60,000 nucleotides of DNA from Takakia lepidozioides (Eukaryota > Streptophyta > Takakiopsida > Takakiales > Takakiaceae), in the NCBI GenBank assembly GCA_030704615.1, contig CM060733.1, positions 40,922,001 to 40,982,000 on the forward strand. Reading direction: 5' to 3'. Of the stretch, positions 46,152 through 56,720 are shown piece by piece (position 1 is the first letter of the stretch; each line of letters opens with the position of its first letter). A program made the position numbers and the translations under genes. The notes below the pieces were generated by a model. The model worked only from the letters and a program-made list of their open reading frames with translations, was not told the DNA's origin and did no database searches.

Positions 46152-47044
46152 ATCCTTGTTGCCTGGGCCCTGTGTGAGATGAAACGTGGGAGAAGTGGAT
46201 CAACAGGGTGGTTGGCGTGGTAGATGGTGGTGGTAGCACGGCGTGGTGCTGCGGTCACTGCCCATGTGTTGCCCTCCATGCAGCTCCTCTGTCGTCACCT
46301 TGTTCGGGCTACGTTTGAATAGTTGCAGTGGAGGGCGGGAAAGCGCGAATGTGCTTGAATCGCGTAAAGCCCTCGTTGCAGGACTTTACCTTATACGTAA
46401 AGAACTTCCACATTTTTCCTCCAAGGAAACCGGTGACCTTAAACCTGTGAATCTACACGCCAAGCTGGCCAGTGCGTTACATAATCGTAAAGCCCTATGA
46501 GATTTTTTCCTATAGGTTTATGGGGCGGGTTGTACAGAATCGGGGCTATTAGGGCGTCACACTTGAGCTCCCCGGTGAGCGGGATCTTACACGTAAGATC
46601 CCTGCAACGCAGGAAAAAACGTGTAAGGCTCATCCAGCCTTGGATCTACGGCATACGCAGGGTTCCGTCGGGCTTTACGCAGGGTGATGCATTATCCCGC
46701 GGGGCTTCTAATAAGTACCTCGGCCCTGGAATGGGCTCCGCCCTCGTATTACAGGCCTCAGTACTGGAAGTCCCTCGGGATAATGCCTCACCCTATACCT
46801 GTAATCTACCCGCCAGGCTGGCCAGTGCATTACAGCGTCCCCTCTGCATTCCCTACACTTGTATTGCACACTTGTATTGCAGGGATATTTACTCTTTGTC
46901 AAAAGGACATCTAGTCGATGACAGGTAGGTAAACCCGGTGAATTTTATGCTTCATCGTTGTTGCTGCATGACAGCGCATGCAATTTTGGCTTACCTTCCA
47001 TTGAACACCTCAGTGTGAGTTGTAAAATTAGAATTAGCACTATG
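46152..47044. other. No gene recognised; short internal repeats
   Basis: About 46250-46345 resembles 11465-11560. AAGCTGGCCAGTGCGTTAC (about 46462) recurs as AGGCTGGCCAGTGCATTAC (about 46814), part of loosely repeated units rich in GTAAAGCCC and CCTGTAATC. Nothing coding is supported. Confidence 0.45.
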
Positions 47045-47377
47045 GACAATCAATCTATGAATCGAGACGTTTGTTTTGTTTTGTTTTATTTTATTTTGTC
47101 ACGTTGAGATGTCCCGTGGGTGCTTGGTACCGTTGGAAAGCCCTTGACGAGGAGGGGTGCACGGGCTTGGTCTCACGATTTTTGGACCTGCGGTGTGGGA
47201 GATGTGGAATTCCAAGTACTTTTGGTTGCTGGAAATTCACAAAAAATAGCAAAAATGGCAAAGTGGGCATTCATGGGACAATGGTTGGAGCCTCGACGGG
47301 AGAGATATCAAGGGAAAGGTCTCCGGTTCAAATCTGGTTGTAGGCTCTCTGAAAAAAAAAAAAAAAAAAAAAAAAAA
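47045..47377 (+). mobile_element. Poly(A)-tailed retroposon (SINE-like), copy 1
   Basis: A unit from CAATCTATGAAT through a TTTTG-rich stretch, a ~200-bp body and TGGGACAATGG ... CCGGTTCAAATCTGG ends in A26. The last two motifs resemble tRNA A and B boxes at suitable spacing (about 40 bp). The unit recurs at 47719-48037. An unusual point is that the tRNA-like part is next to the poly(A) rather than at the 5' end. Confidence 0.65.
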
Positions 47378-48850
47378 TCAGTTATGGGATTGCACTTGGA
47401 CTTAGATGACGCTGGACATTTGGGCCCTACATGGGAGATGCACTTGGATACATGAATAGAAGATTGCACTAGATTTCAATTCTTCACACATGGGCCAACG
47501 GCATAGGCTACACTAGAGGTTGCACATGGGCCTCGACATAGGAGACCCACTTGGATACATAAGAATTGCACTTGGGCTTCGATTTCAATTCTTGCCAATG
47601 GCGCAGGCTACCCTAGGGCTAGATCTCCCAAACATAAGGGTCTCTAAATACATAAGGGGATTGCACTTGGACTTAGATGACACTGGACACTTGGGCCAAC
47701 GGCACAGGCTACCCTAGTCAATCTATGAATTTAAACGTTTGTTTTGTTTTGTTTTGTTTTGTCACATTGAGATGTCCCAAACCACAAGCCCAGCATGGGT
47801 GCTTGGTACCGTTGGAAAGCCCTCGACGAGGAGGGGTGCAGAGGCTTGGTCTCATGATTTTTGGACCTGTGATGTGGGAGATATGGCATTCCAAGTACTT
47901 TTGGTGGCTGGAAATTCACAAAAAATAGCAAAAATGGCAAAGTGGGCATTCTTGGGACAATGGTTAGAGCCTCGAGGGGAGAGATATCAAGGGAAAGGTC
48001 TCCGTTTCAAATCTGGTCGTAGGCTTTGTGGAAAAAAACTTACTTAGATGACATTGGACACTTGGGCCAACGGCAAAGGCTACCCTAGAGGTTGCATTTG
48101 GGCCCCAACATAGGAGACACACTTTGACACATAGGGGATTGCACTCGGACTTAGATGACACTTGGGCCAACACACAGGCTACCCTAGAGACGGGAGATAT
48201 ATCAATATTGATAGGGAATATTACTACTCAATAAATTCATAGAAACAAATTAATCGGGCCTTGATATGGGAGACGTACTTGGATACATAGGAGATTGCAC
48301 ACTAGGCTTAGATGGGCTCGACATGGGAGACGCACATGGGAGATGCCTTTGGATACATAGGAGACATACTTGGGCTTAGATGACACCAGACACTTGGGCC
48401 AATGGCAGAGGCGACCCTAGAGGTCGCACTTGGGCCTCGACATAGGAGACTCACTTGCATACATAGGAGATTGCACTTGGGTGGGAGATTGCACTTGGGT
48501 TCAGATGACAGTTGACACTTGGGCCAATGGCACAGGCTACCCTAGAGACGGGGGATATATCAATAATGATTGAATATATTACTACTCAATAAATTCGTGG
48601 AAAAAAATTAATCGGGCCTTGACATGGGAGACGTACTTGGATACATAAGCGATTGCACACTAGGCTTAGATGGGCCTCGACGTGGGAGACGCACATGGGA
48701 GATGCCCTTGGATACATAGGAGATTGCATTTGGGCTTAGATGACAGCGGGCACTTGCGGCCTCTACATGAAACATGCACTTAGATACAACGAAGATTGCA
48801 CTTGGGCTTAGATGGGCCTCAACACATGAGATGCCCTTCAAACTTCTTAA
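47378..48850 (+). repeat. Tandem-repeat array, ~100-bp units
   Basis: Units built from GGAGATTGCACTTGGGCTTAG, ACACTTGGGCCAACGGCACA, GGCTACCCTAGAG and CGACATAGGAGAC recur with variations. A longer period of about 350 bp is seen by comparing GATATATCAATATTGAT (48198) with GATATATCAATAATGAT (48552). The retroposon copies are embedded in it. Confidence 0.85.
47719..48037 (+). mobile_element. Poly(A)-tailed retroposon (SINE-like), copy 2
   Basis: About 90% like copy 1, same orientation, with a shorter A7 tail and a few extra bases (AAACCACAAGCCCAGCAT) after GATGTCCC. Confidence 0.65.
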
Positions 48851-49141
48851 ATCCTTCAAACTGAAGGCAAAGCAATTTCTATAAGCCCTTAGAAATCGCT
48901 GGATCCTTCGTCTCTCTTCTCCGGTGACTGTAGGTCCAACATTTGGTTCCCAATTGTACTCAGTGACTGCAACCTTGGGTACACCAGGCTTGGAGGTAGG
49001 AGACGCATCATTTGATTGCTAGATAGCAACCTCTTGGGCCTTGTCCGCCCACCCAGACTGTGGCATAGCCTCCACTTGCTCCGCCATAGCCACCTTGACA
49101 ACATCATCAACAAAAGAAACATCCTCAACCTCTTCAAGAGC

Positions 49142-49325
49142 CTTCACTACAGGAAAAGTGGGGGGTTTTCGACGCCGCGGCGTCGTAAAACAGCCCTTTT
49201 TGGACGGGGAAAAAACCAAATTTGTGACGTCCAGGCGTCTCAAGCCCGTCGCCAAAAAAACGTCGCAAATTTGCGACCAATAGGGGTCGCAAATATGCGA
49301 AACCGCGATTTGCGACGCCCGGGCG

Positions 49326-49359
<34 letters not shown>

Positions 49360-50294
49360 TGCAATAAGGAATTAGCACCGTCCAGGGGTCGCATAGTGCG
49401 ACGCCCGGACGTCACAATTTAAAGGGGTACATTTGAATTTAGGCGGGAAAATTTGAATTTGAATTTTGAATTTCAAAAACTTGTTGACCATTGACTTCAG
49501 CGTTGACCATTGACTCTGGTTTGTCTAATGGCGATATGTTCATTGTTTTACATATATCATGTAACACATACTTGAACCTAAGACCTCCACGTTATAACAA
49601 TTCTAAGACACTACAAACTAACAACACAAAACATACGCTACATCTATGTATCACAAAAGCAATTTATATATATATACATATAAAGAGTTCTTCTAAGGGG
49701 GTCTCTCTTGTGTACGCCGAGGAGTTGCAACCTCCACAGCCTTCGTGCCCAGCCCCAGCCCCAGCTCCAGCATCGTCGCCGTTGTTGTACACCCCCACTG
49801 TCAGGCGCCCCAAGCGACGTCCTTGTGTGGATCTAAACTGACCACAACACCATTGCGACCCCCTGACGTCGCCAACGTTGGGCGTCCCCAGCGCGGGCGC
49901 CCCCAACGACTTTTGTGAAGTTGAGGGCCGCAAAGCCCAAAAAAAAAAAAAAAAAAAAAACTCTCACTGTGTGATGCTGTTGCGACGCCCTGATGTCGCA
50001 GAGGCGCTGGGCGCCCTTAGTGACGCTTTGCGACGCCGAGGCGTCGCAACGTTTTTTTTTTTTTTTTTTTCCGACGCCGAGACGTCGCAAGAACAAAAAT
50101 CCGTCGCAGCGCGAGGGCCCTCTTTCCCCTTCATGCCACCTTACGACAGCTGGGCGTCGTAATGGTGTTGCAGGGGGGATTGCGACGCGGAAATCGCAAA
50201 AAAACGCCGCGGGCTCGGCGTCGCGGGCTCCGCGCCGCGCGGGGGTGGGGGCGCGCCTGGCGTCGCAAACCCCCCCCCATTTGTTGTAGTGCTT
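49142..50294. repeat. 3-bp target-site duplication CTT flanking the CACTA element
   Basis: CTT at 49142-49144 and at 50292-50294 directly adjoin the CACTA termini. Three bp is the duplication size of this superfamily. Confidence 0.75.
49145..50291. mobile_element. Non-autonomous CACTA (En/Spm) element, 1147 bp
   Basis: The left terminus CACTACAGGAAAAGTGGGGGG and right terminus CCCCCCCCCATTTGTTGTAGTG (reverse complement CACTACAACAAATGGGGGGG) are inverted. The subterminal regions are dense in GCGACGCC / GGCGTCGCA inverted motifs as expected for TNPA-type binding sites. The interior has an (AT)n run near 49328-49357, A/T homopolymers near 49939 and 50053, and no transposase gene. Open frames across it are artefacts of the repeats. 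It interrupts the minus-strand retroelement frame. Confidence 0.85.
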
Positions 50295-50955
50295 GGCCAC
50301 CTTGGCCTCCAACTGATCCTCCGTGTATGGCTTTCCCCACTCCTCATATTGCTCCTTGAGAGATCCAATGACTCTCTCTTTCCGCATCTCATCCCACATC
50401 TACCATGGATGTTTGTACTCCATGATCATGTACTCGCCCCCACTCACTGCCTCCACCGTCCCGGTTGGCAGAGAGGGTGCAATATCCAATGGAAGTGCAT
50501 AAGTAACCACCAATGCTTGCAATCTCCGTTGCTCAGCCATGCACAAGCCAATGACCCATGTCAAGCAATTGAGATCCATTGTCTGACCCAACACCTGGCG
50601 TCGTGATGCCTCTGACAGAGCTAGCACAGCTATAGTGCTCGTGGCAAACCCCATTGTCCGCTCTCATTCATCCGCACTAGGCTCCACCAATTGTTGTAGC
50701 GCATTTTCCCAAATCAACCCTGGACCATTGTCTCGAAAAGCATGAGACGAGGGAAAACTCATTAGTGTAGGCAGTTACTTCTATGGTGAGGCTGGGTTGA
50801 TGACCAGCAGACCATAGGAGTGTTTGCGGTGGATGCAGGTGCAGGTATAGGTCTACGTTAGAAACCTATTATTCCTGCTTGAACCACTAGCCGCAACAGG
50901 TTCTCTACCCGGTTACCTTGTGGAAAGTGGGGATTAGAGACAGGTTGACAACTAG

Positions 50956-52890
50956 TTGGGTTGTGAGTTTTCATCGTGGAGGTGCCACCAGTTACTGAGG
51001 GGAGTGCCGGTACGAGCACCGGCGATACTAGTGGGTACACAAGACAAGGTGTGTGGTTTAGGCCACCTTCACCTTCAGTATTTTCTGATGAAGGTTCAGA
51101 CTCGGAGTCGGGAGGATTCTCGCCGACTCGGGTGCAAGTCATTTCCGTGCCATTGTTGTGGGACATGATGGAGGAGATGTATGGAGCTACCAAGGGGCCA
51201 CGTAGGTACTCTGGAGCTGTGGGCACCATCGAGCTTGATGATTTCATATAAGAGTTTGACAGTTGGTGTGATTTGCAGCAAATGCGCAATCCACAAATGT
51301 TTACGCTCTTTATGGTGTGGAAGGGGCTATTCAGCACCTTGAGGGGCCGCCCATGGAGATTACCATGATTTAGGCGGGGACATGCGGTGGAGATTGAGGA
51401 GTGACGAGAGTATTGGTCACCTAATTATGTCTCTATCACTAGAGCCATAAGGGCAGCGGCGACACCAACAGCTACACAAACATCTCCAACTGCAAGCACT
51501 AGTAGTGGGACAAGTGGTACAAGAGCTCGGAAATCCACTCAAGCTCCTGCTGCAGCACCAACACTTGTGCCTGCCTTTAACCCAGTTGTGGAGTTCTTCG
51601 AGGAGTTGAGGAGAAACTACCAAGGGATAAAGACAGAGAAGTTGCGGAGTTTGCAAGAGTTCCAACGAAGGCCTACTGAGAGTTTGAGGGAGGCTTACAA
51701 TCGCATCAGGTGCTTGATTAATGTAAACCAAGGGGTTACAGAAGCTCAGGTAGTCCAGTTCTGGTATGGGATCCTGGACAAGGAGTTGAGGAAAAGGGTG
51801 CGGGATGCAACTCTTCTACAAGTAGCCCAACCCACCTTAACAAATGTGGTTTTGCTGGCAGAGCGGATAGAACTCAATATGGTGGAGGAGCAGGTGGTTA
51901 TGGTGGGATTTGGCAAGGAGACCAATGCCAGTGGGTGGTGCTGCAAAGCAAGGTGCAGCCAGTACATTGTTGGGGGCGGCTACGGCTGTTTGTCAAGCTC
52001 CATTATTTTCTGCAATGACATTTGCAATGCCGGGGATTCGGCCAGCTGCTGTGTTCAGACTAACAGCTAGACTCTGTGAAAGTGGTGATGCATCGGCACT
52101 ATCTGCGGAGATAGCAGATAAGGTGCAGTCTATGGATGCTTTGGATTCGAGGATGAAGTCAGCCACAGCTACGCCATGACAAGCGGCAGCTGCAAGGTTG
52201 CAGAAGTTGCCAGCTAGGCCAGCCATTGAGCACAACATGGTGACTCCTGGAATAGTCCTAGTGGACAATCAGGATGAAGTGTTTCCGGGAGGAGGTATAT
52301 GCCACTGCGGGTCTTGTTGAACTCGGGAGCACAGCCTTTGATGTTGGGGAGAGCAGCAATTGCAGGCTTGGGCCTTACAAATGCGGACTTGGAGCCTTGC
52401 CCTTTTCAAATTCAAACATCTTTGGGTGGTTCAGAGAAGGCGCGAGGGATTACACGCCATGAGCTCTTCATTCGATTGCAGCCGGATCATCCTACGGACG
52501 ACTCAGTCATGAGAGCTAAAGCCATTGTAACGGATGCGATGTCCTATGATGTGCTTGTTGGTGGGGCTGTGTTGTACCCCATGGGATTTACTCTGGACTT
52601 TTGGGAGGAAACGACATCCTACAGGCCGGAGTGACAGTCAGGGGATGGGCGACGTGCACTGCTCCCAGTGCGGTTTATTAGGAATGTAGCGGTGGATCAT
52701 TGATGCCCACATTGGTTGCATTCTCAGGGGTTGTGGCTTGGGGTGGTGAGCTCTTGGAGGGAAATAGTTATGCAGATGATAGGCCACCATTTGATGAAGA
52801 CAAACAACTGGCATACAAGGTTGAGTTGCTTCCTCATGTGCCTGTTCATATTCTACTGTGGGTTACGGTTGGGAATTTGCATTGAGTAGC
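50956..52890 (+). pseudogene. Ty3/gypsy-type gag and protease relic
   Basis: Broken plus-strand frames follow one another. 50976-51251 and its continuation give YSGAVGTIELDDFI and EFDSWCDLQQM. 51567-51930 gives a retrotransposon gag core (EELRRNYQGIK, LREAYNRIRCLI, QFWYGILDKELRKRV). 52299-52634 gives a retropepsin-like domain with LLNSGAQPLMLG and SYDVLVGGAVLY. The protease Asp is replaced by Asn (AAC at 52320-52322). A further open block runs to 52885 (SYADDRPPFDED). No CCHC knuckle, RT or LTR is seen; the chromodomain element inserted at 52896 may have separated the rest, but nothing clearly resumes after 59842. Confidence 0.6.
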
Positions 52891-52895
52891 AGACG
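52891..52895. repeat. 5-bp target-site duplication, left copy
   Basis: AGACG precedes the 5' LTR similarity and recurs at 59838-59842 directly after the 3' LTR. Confidence 0.7.
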
Positions 52896-53599
52896 TGGGC
52901 AGGGGGTCGGGACACATGAGGGGCTGCCCCTGTGGTGGGGGCAGCGGCAGCGATAGGTATGGGGGGCTGAGGCACCCTTGAGTGCCCAAGGCACTCAGGG
53001 AAGCGGAGGCGCTCACTAGGTGGAGCCCCGCACACCAGGTTGCGGTGGGGTGGCTCCACAAGGGGTGGTGGTAGCTTAGTGGGACTTAGTGGGGGTGGCA
53101 TAGGACTCACCATGGGGGCGGAGACCTCGTGGTGGGAGTCGTGGGGAGTCTTGGGACTCATCACGGTCCATAGGGGCCGTGGTGAGCGGGCCAAGACTCA
53201 CCGCGACTCACCACCGGGAATCGAGGGTCTTCGTGGTGGTTCGCCATAAAATGGCATGGCTGGTTGTGAAACCCCCGCGGACAGCTACAGAAGTATATAT
53301 AGGGAGTAGTAGTAACCCCAAGAACGGTGCAAGCCCGTTGGTGACCAAAAACTAGTGAGTAAGCGAGCGAGCCGGAAAGCGACCAAAGAGTGGGGAGCTG
53401 TTCCGAACTGCCATCTACCAAAGAGAATTCTCCTAGTCCCAATTAGGTGGAGGGTTTTAGAGGGAAGCGAAAGGGGACCGTTATGTCCCGTGAGCAGCCG
53501 AAGCTCCAAGTTGGCCCGGCGGCCAGGTTGGGAGTCAGGCGCGCGCAAAGCGAGTAACTATGACTTGAAGGGGGGTTTACCGAAGTGAGGTGCGCGACA
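52896..53599 (+). repeat. 5' LTR
   Basis: Matches the 3' LTR from GGGCAGGGGGTCGGG to GAGGTGCGCGACA. A TATA-like TATATATAGGG lies near 53294-53304. It lacks the first ~24 bp (beginning TGTCGCGG) found at 59112. Confidence 0.85.
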
Positions 53600-53600
53600 C

Positions 53601-53617
53601 TTGGTATCAGAGCTTAG
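53601..53617 (+). promoter_or_regulatory. Primer-binding site, initiator Met-tRNA type
   Basis: TTGGTATCAGAGCTTAG one base after the LTR end CGCGACA contains TGGTATCAGAGC, complementary to the 3' end of plant initiator tRNA-Met. Confidence 0.85.
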
Positions 53618-53654
53618 AGTTCAGTACGCGATCGTCCTTGGGATTGGCCTCATC

Positions 53655-54720
53655 ATGGGGTCGGGCAAGCCGAAGCGAAAGCGGAACGGCCCAAAAGATG
53701 ATGATCCCGGTGAGCCCGATGGGGGCGGCGTGTCACCGAGGCGGCCGTTTGAGGAAGCGATGCATGTTTCCGAAAACGAGGCCGCCCAAGAGCGGGAGGA
53801 ATCCGAGGAGTTGGAGCCCGAGGAATCCTGAGTGCTCCGACAAACCAAGAGATGCCTCCCATGCCGGCAGCCTTTTGGGAAGGGTTGTTGGCGCAGTTTG
53901 GCGGGACGTTGAAAGACATGTTGAAGGCGGCTAATGCCACTTCCACTAAGGCAAAGTTTCAGGTGAAGCCTAAGGAACCCGGCACCTTCGAGGGCGTCCG
54001 AAATCAGAAGGCACTCAACACCTGGCTCTTGGAGCTGGAGCAGTACTTCCGGGCGGCCAAATTGAGTGACGAGGATCGCGTGGAAGTGGCTCCCACCTAT
54101 TTGAGGGGCTATGCTCAACAATGGTGGCAGAACGCCTTCACGACCGAGGTCCAAGTCCGGAAACCTTGAACTGGAGTGGGTTCAAGGAATTGTTGAAGAG
54201 ACAGTTTGTGCCCCTCAACGCGTCCTGGCTTGCCCGGACAAGATGAGGAATTTGAAGCAAACAGATGACATTCGGGGGTACGTCCAGGCTTTCAATGTGC
54301 TGTTGCTCGAAGTCGCGGACATGGCAGAACCAGAAATGGTCTTCAACTTTGTGGCGGGACTGGCCCCATGGGCCAGGCGGAAGTTGGAGGAGAAGCCACC
54401 CAAGACTTTGAACGAGGCAATTGAGAGGGCTGAATGTTTCTCGGATGTCCCTAGGGGTGAAAGACAAGGTCGTACGGAGCTGAACCACAAGAAGATCGGC
54501 GGAAGGTGACTCCTTCCGACCGGAAAAGAAGTGGGATAGGCCACGCGGCGATAATGGCACGTGGAAATCGAAGGGAGGGCCTTCACACGTCAAGGCGGCA
54601 CTCGGTGCTCCGAAAGGAAAAGCGGGTGGAGCGGCTTATGGCGGATAGAAGGCGACCTTTGATGGAGTGTGTTTCAATTGCAGGGAGCCCGGGCACATGG
54701 CCAAGAAGTGCACGAAGCCC
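53655..54720 (+). pseudogene. Gag of the chromodomain element (frameshifted)
   Basis: ATG at 53655 starts a basic, acidic-tailed segment (MGSGKPKRKRNGPKDD) that stops at 53831. A second frame (53852-54169) carries the gag core FWEGLLAQFGGTLKDMLKAA and YLRGYAQQWWQNAF. A third (54111-54509) carries DDIRGYVQAFNVLLLEVADM and the capsid C-terminal part FNFVAGLAPWARRKLEE. The zinc knuckle CFNCREPGHMAKKC (about 54670-54711, CX2CX4HX4C) follows in another frame. In a working element these form one capsid-nucleocapsid protein that packages RNA; here at least three shifts separate them. Confidence 0.8.
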
Positions 54721-55125
54721 CGGCAATTGAACATGACTCGGGCGACCACGGAGCTGTCGGAAGATACCATCAGTCGCTTGGTGGAAGCGGTGGTCGCCAG
54801 GACTTGCAAGGTAGGCAAATTTTCTTGTGAGTTGTATCAGGAAACTGGCGCCTTACGAAAAGGGAGTCAGTTATTGTTCGTGGATGGGATAATATCTGGA
54901 ACTAATGTGTCGTTGTTGGTGGACACAGGAGCGTCACACTCCTTCATGACACCGGCAACGGCACAAAAGCTGGGACTCCCGACAAGTGACGTGGGGGCCT
55001 CTATTGAGGTGCGTTCTGCCAAAGGAGAACCACAGTTGGTGACAAGGTTGACGATAGATGTTCCTCTTCAACTGGGGAGTTGGGAGGGACGTGAAACTTC
55101 ACCATCTGCGAGATCGATGGAGTAG
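54721..55125 (+). pseudogene. Aspartic protease of the chromodomain element
   Basis: Continues in frame from the zinc knuckle. SLLVDTGASHSFM at about 54914 is the retropepsin active site with intact DTGA, preceded by a FVDGIISGTN strand. The frame leaves homology near 55090 and stops at 55125, and the next block (55140-55472, LSKSRAVIDGRKR, then [18 protein letters not shown]) resumes in another frame, so a shift separates protease from the RT connection. Confidence 0.8.
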
Positions 55126-55372
55126 ATCTCATTTTAGGGATGACCTTTTTGAGCAAATCCAGAGCGGTCATAGATGGCCGCAAGAGAGTAGTCACGCTGC
55201 CATGTGGGAATGGTGGCAAGGTCTTACGAGTGTCGGAAACGCCCAAATCCGTGGGAGGGCGAATAAACCTTCTGTCAGCAAGGGGGTGGGCCGTGGAGGA
55301 GGCACACGAACCCCAGTTCTTGCTTTACATTAGAGAAGTGAAGGGAGAAGGCGATGGGGAGCCGAGCCCAGA

Positions 55373-56720
55373 TTGGATCAAGGGGATTTTGGAGAAATAC
55401 CAGGATGTGATGCCGGAGGAATTACCAAGCGCTTGCCACCGCGAAGAGGAGTTGACCACAAGATTGAGGTGATACCGGGATCGGAACCGCCTGCCAAGGC
55501 GCCCTACCGGTTGAGCCACAGAGAGTTGGTTGAGCTGAAGACTCAGCTCAAGGATCTAATGTCAAAGGGGTACATCCGGCCGAGTAAGTCACCTTACGGA
55601 GCCCCGGTGCTATTTGCAGACAAGAAGGATGGGACGCTGCGGATGTGTGTCGATTACAGGGCTCTGAATAAGGTGACTATAAAAAACCGGTACCCTTTGC
55701 CAAGGATCGACGACCTCTTCGATCGGTGGCAGGAGCGAAGTATTTCAGCCGGATCGACTTGCGCTCCGGCTATCACCAAATTCGGGTGGCGGAAGGAGAT
55801 GAGGAGAAGACCGCATGCAGGACAAGGTATGGTTCATATGAGTTCTTGGTGATGCCTTTTGGGCTCACCAATGCACCAGCGACATTTAGCACGCTGATGA
55901 ACAGCCTTTTCCAGGAGTGGTTGGATGACTTTGTGATCGTGTACATCGACGAAATCTTGGTGTACTCGAAAACAAAGGAGGAGCACCTGGAGCACCTCAA
56001 AAGGGTGTTCCAAAAATTGCGAGAAGGGAAGCTGTATGCCAAAGCTTCAAAGTGCGAATTCGGGGTCACAAAAGTGGAGTTCTGGGGCATGTGATTACAC
56101 AGGATGGGATCAAAATGGATGACAGAAAGGTGAGGGCGATCTTGGACTGGGAGCCTCCGACTTCGGTCCCGGGAGTGCGATCCTTCCTAGGACTCGCCTC
56201 CTATTACCGGAAGTATGTGAGAAATTTCGCCAAGATCGCAGGGCCGCTGTCGGACCTTCTGTGTAAATCCAAAGTCTGGGTATGGAACACATTTTGTGGC
56301 CAAGCTTTTGCTGAATTGAAGCAGCGGATGACGGAAGCTCCAGTCTTGAAAATCCCGGAGTTCGATCGTCCGTTTGAGATTCATACAGATGCATCGGACT
56401 TCGCGATTGGGGGTGTACTTATGCAAGATGGACGTCCAGTGGCTTACGAAAGTAAGAAACTGAATGAAATGGAGCGACGGTGGCCGACGCACGAAAAAGA
56501 GATGAAGGCGGTGGTGCATTGCCTTGAGCTCTGGCGCCACTATGTTGGTTCCAACCCAGTGAAGGTATTCACGGACAATGTCACGGTGAAGTATTTTGCC
56601 ACGCAGCCCAAGTTGTCCCCAAAACAACTTAGGTGGCAAGATACTTTGGCAGTGTTCGACGTGGATATCCAGTACAAACCGGGACGGGACAATGTGGTGG
56701 CCGATGCTTTAAGTAGAAAG
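55373..56720 (+). pseudogene. Reverse transcriptase and RNase H of the chromodomain element
   Basis: RT fingers ([37 protein letters not shown]) lie at about 55550-55710. After a shift near 55728 come [15 protein letters not shown] (first catalytic Asp) and [13 protein letters not shown]. The YxDD box at 55942-55953 reads Y-I-D-E: the third catalytic acidic residue is Glu (GAA). A shift near 56080 leads to the connection and RNase H: FEIHTDASDFAIGGVL and VADALSRK. RT copies the element RNA and RNase H removes the template. Given the shifts and the YIDE box, this copy cannot supply its own enzyme. Confidence 0.88.

Larger units (their letters stand above)
48830..50654 (-). pseudogene. Ty3/gypsy-type polyprotein fragment, split by a CACTA element
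   Basis: On the minus strand blocks 50654-50400, 50399-50292 and 49144-48830 form one broken frame: LPTGTVEAVSGGEYMIMEY, a TAG, EYEEWGKPYTEDQLEAKVAK, then after the insertion KALEEVEDVSFVDDVVKVAM and PKVAVTEYNWEP, ending RIQRFLRAYRNCFAFSLKDL. The last motif is the FxxxYxxxFAxSxxDL segment found between protease and reverse transcriptase in Ty3-like polyproteins. There are stops and a shift, and no RT follows because the tandem array begins. It is an old fragment. Confidence 0.55.

Noticed and set aside
49833-50399. Minus-strand 188-residue protein with Arg-rich region
   Set aside because: Most of it reads through the CACTA terminal repeats and a poly(T) tract; only the part beyond 50292 belongs to the retroelement frame.
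53161-53588. Open frames repeated at 53.2 and 59.4 kb
   Set aside because: They lie in the two LTRs and repeat only because the LTRs do.
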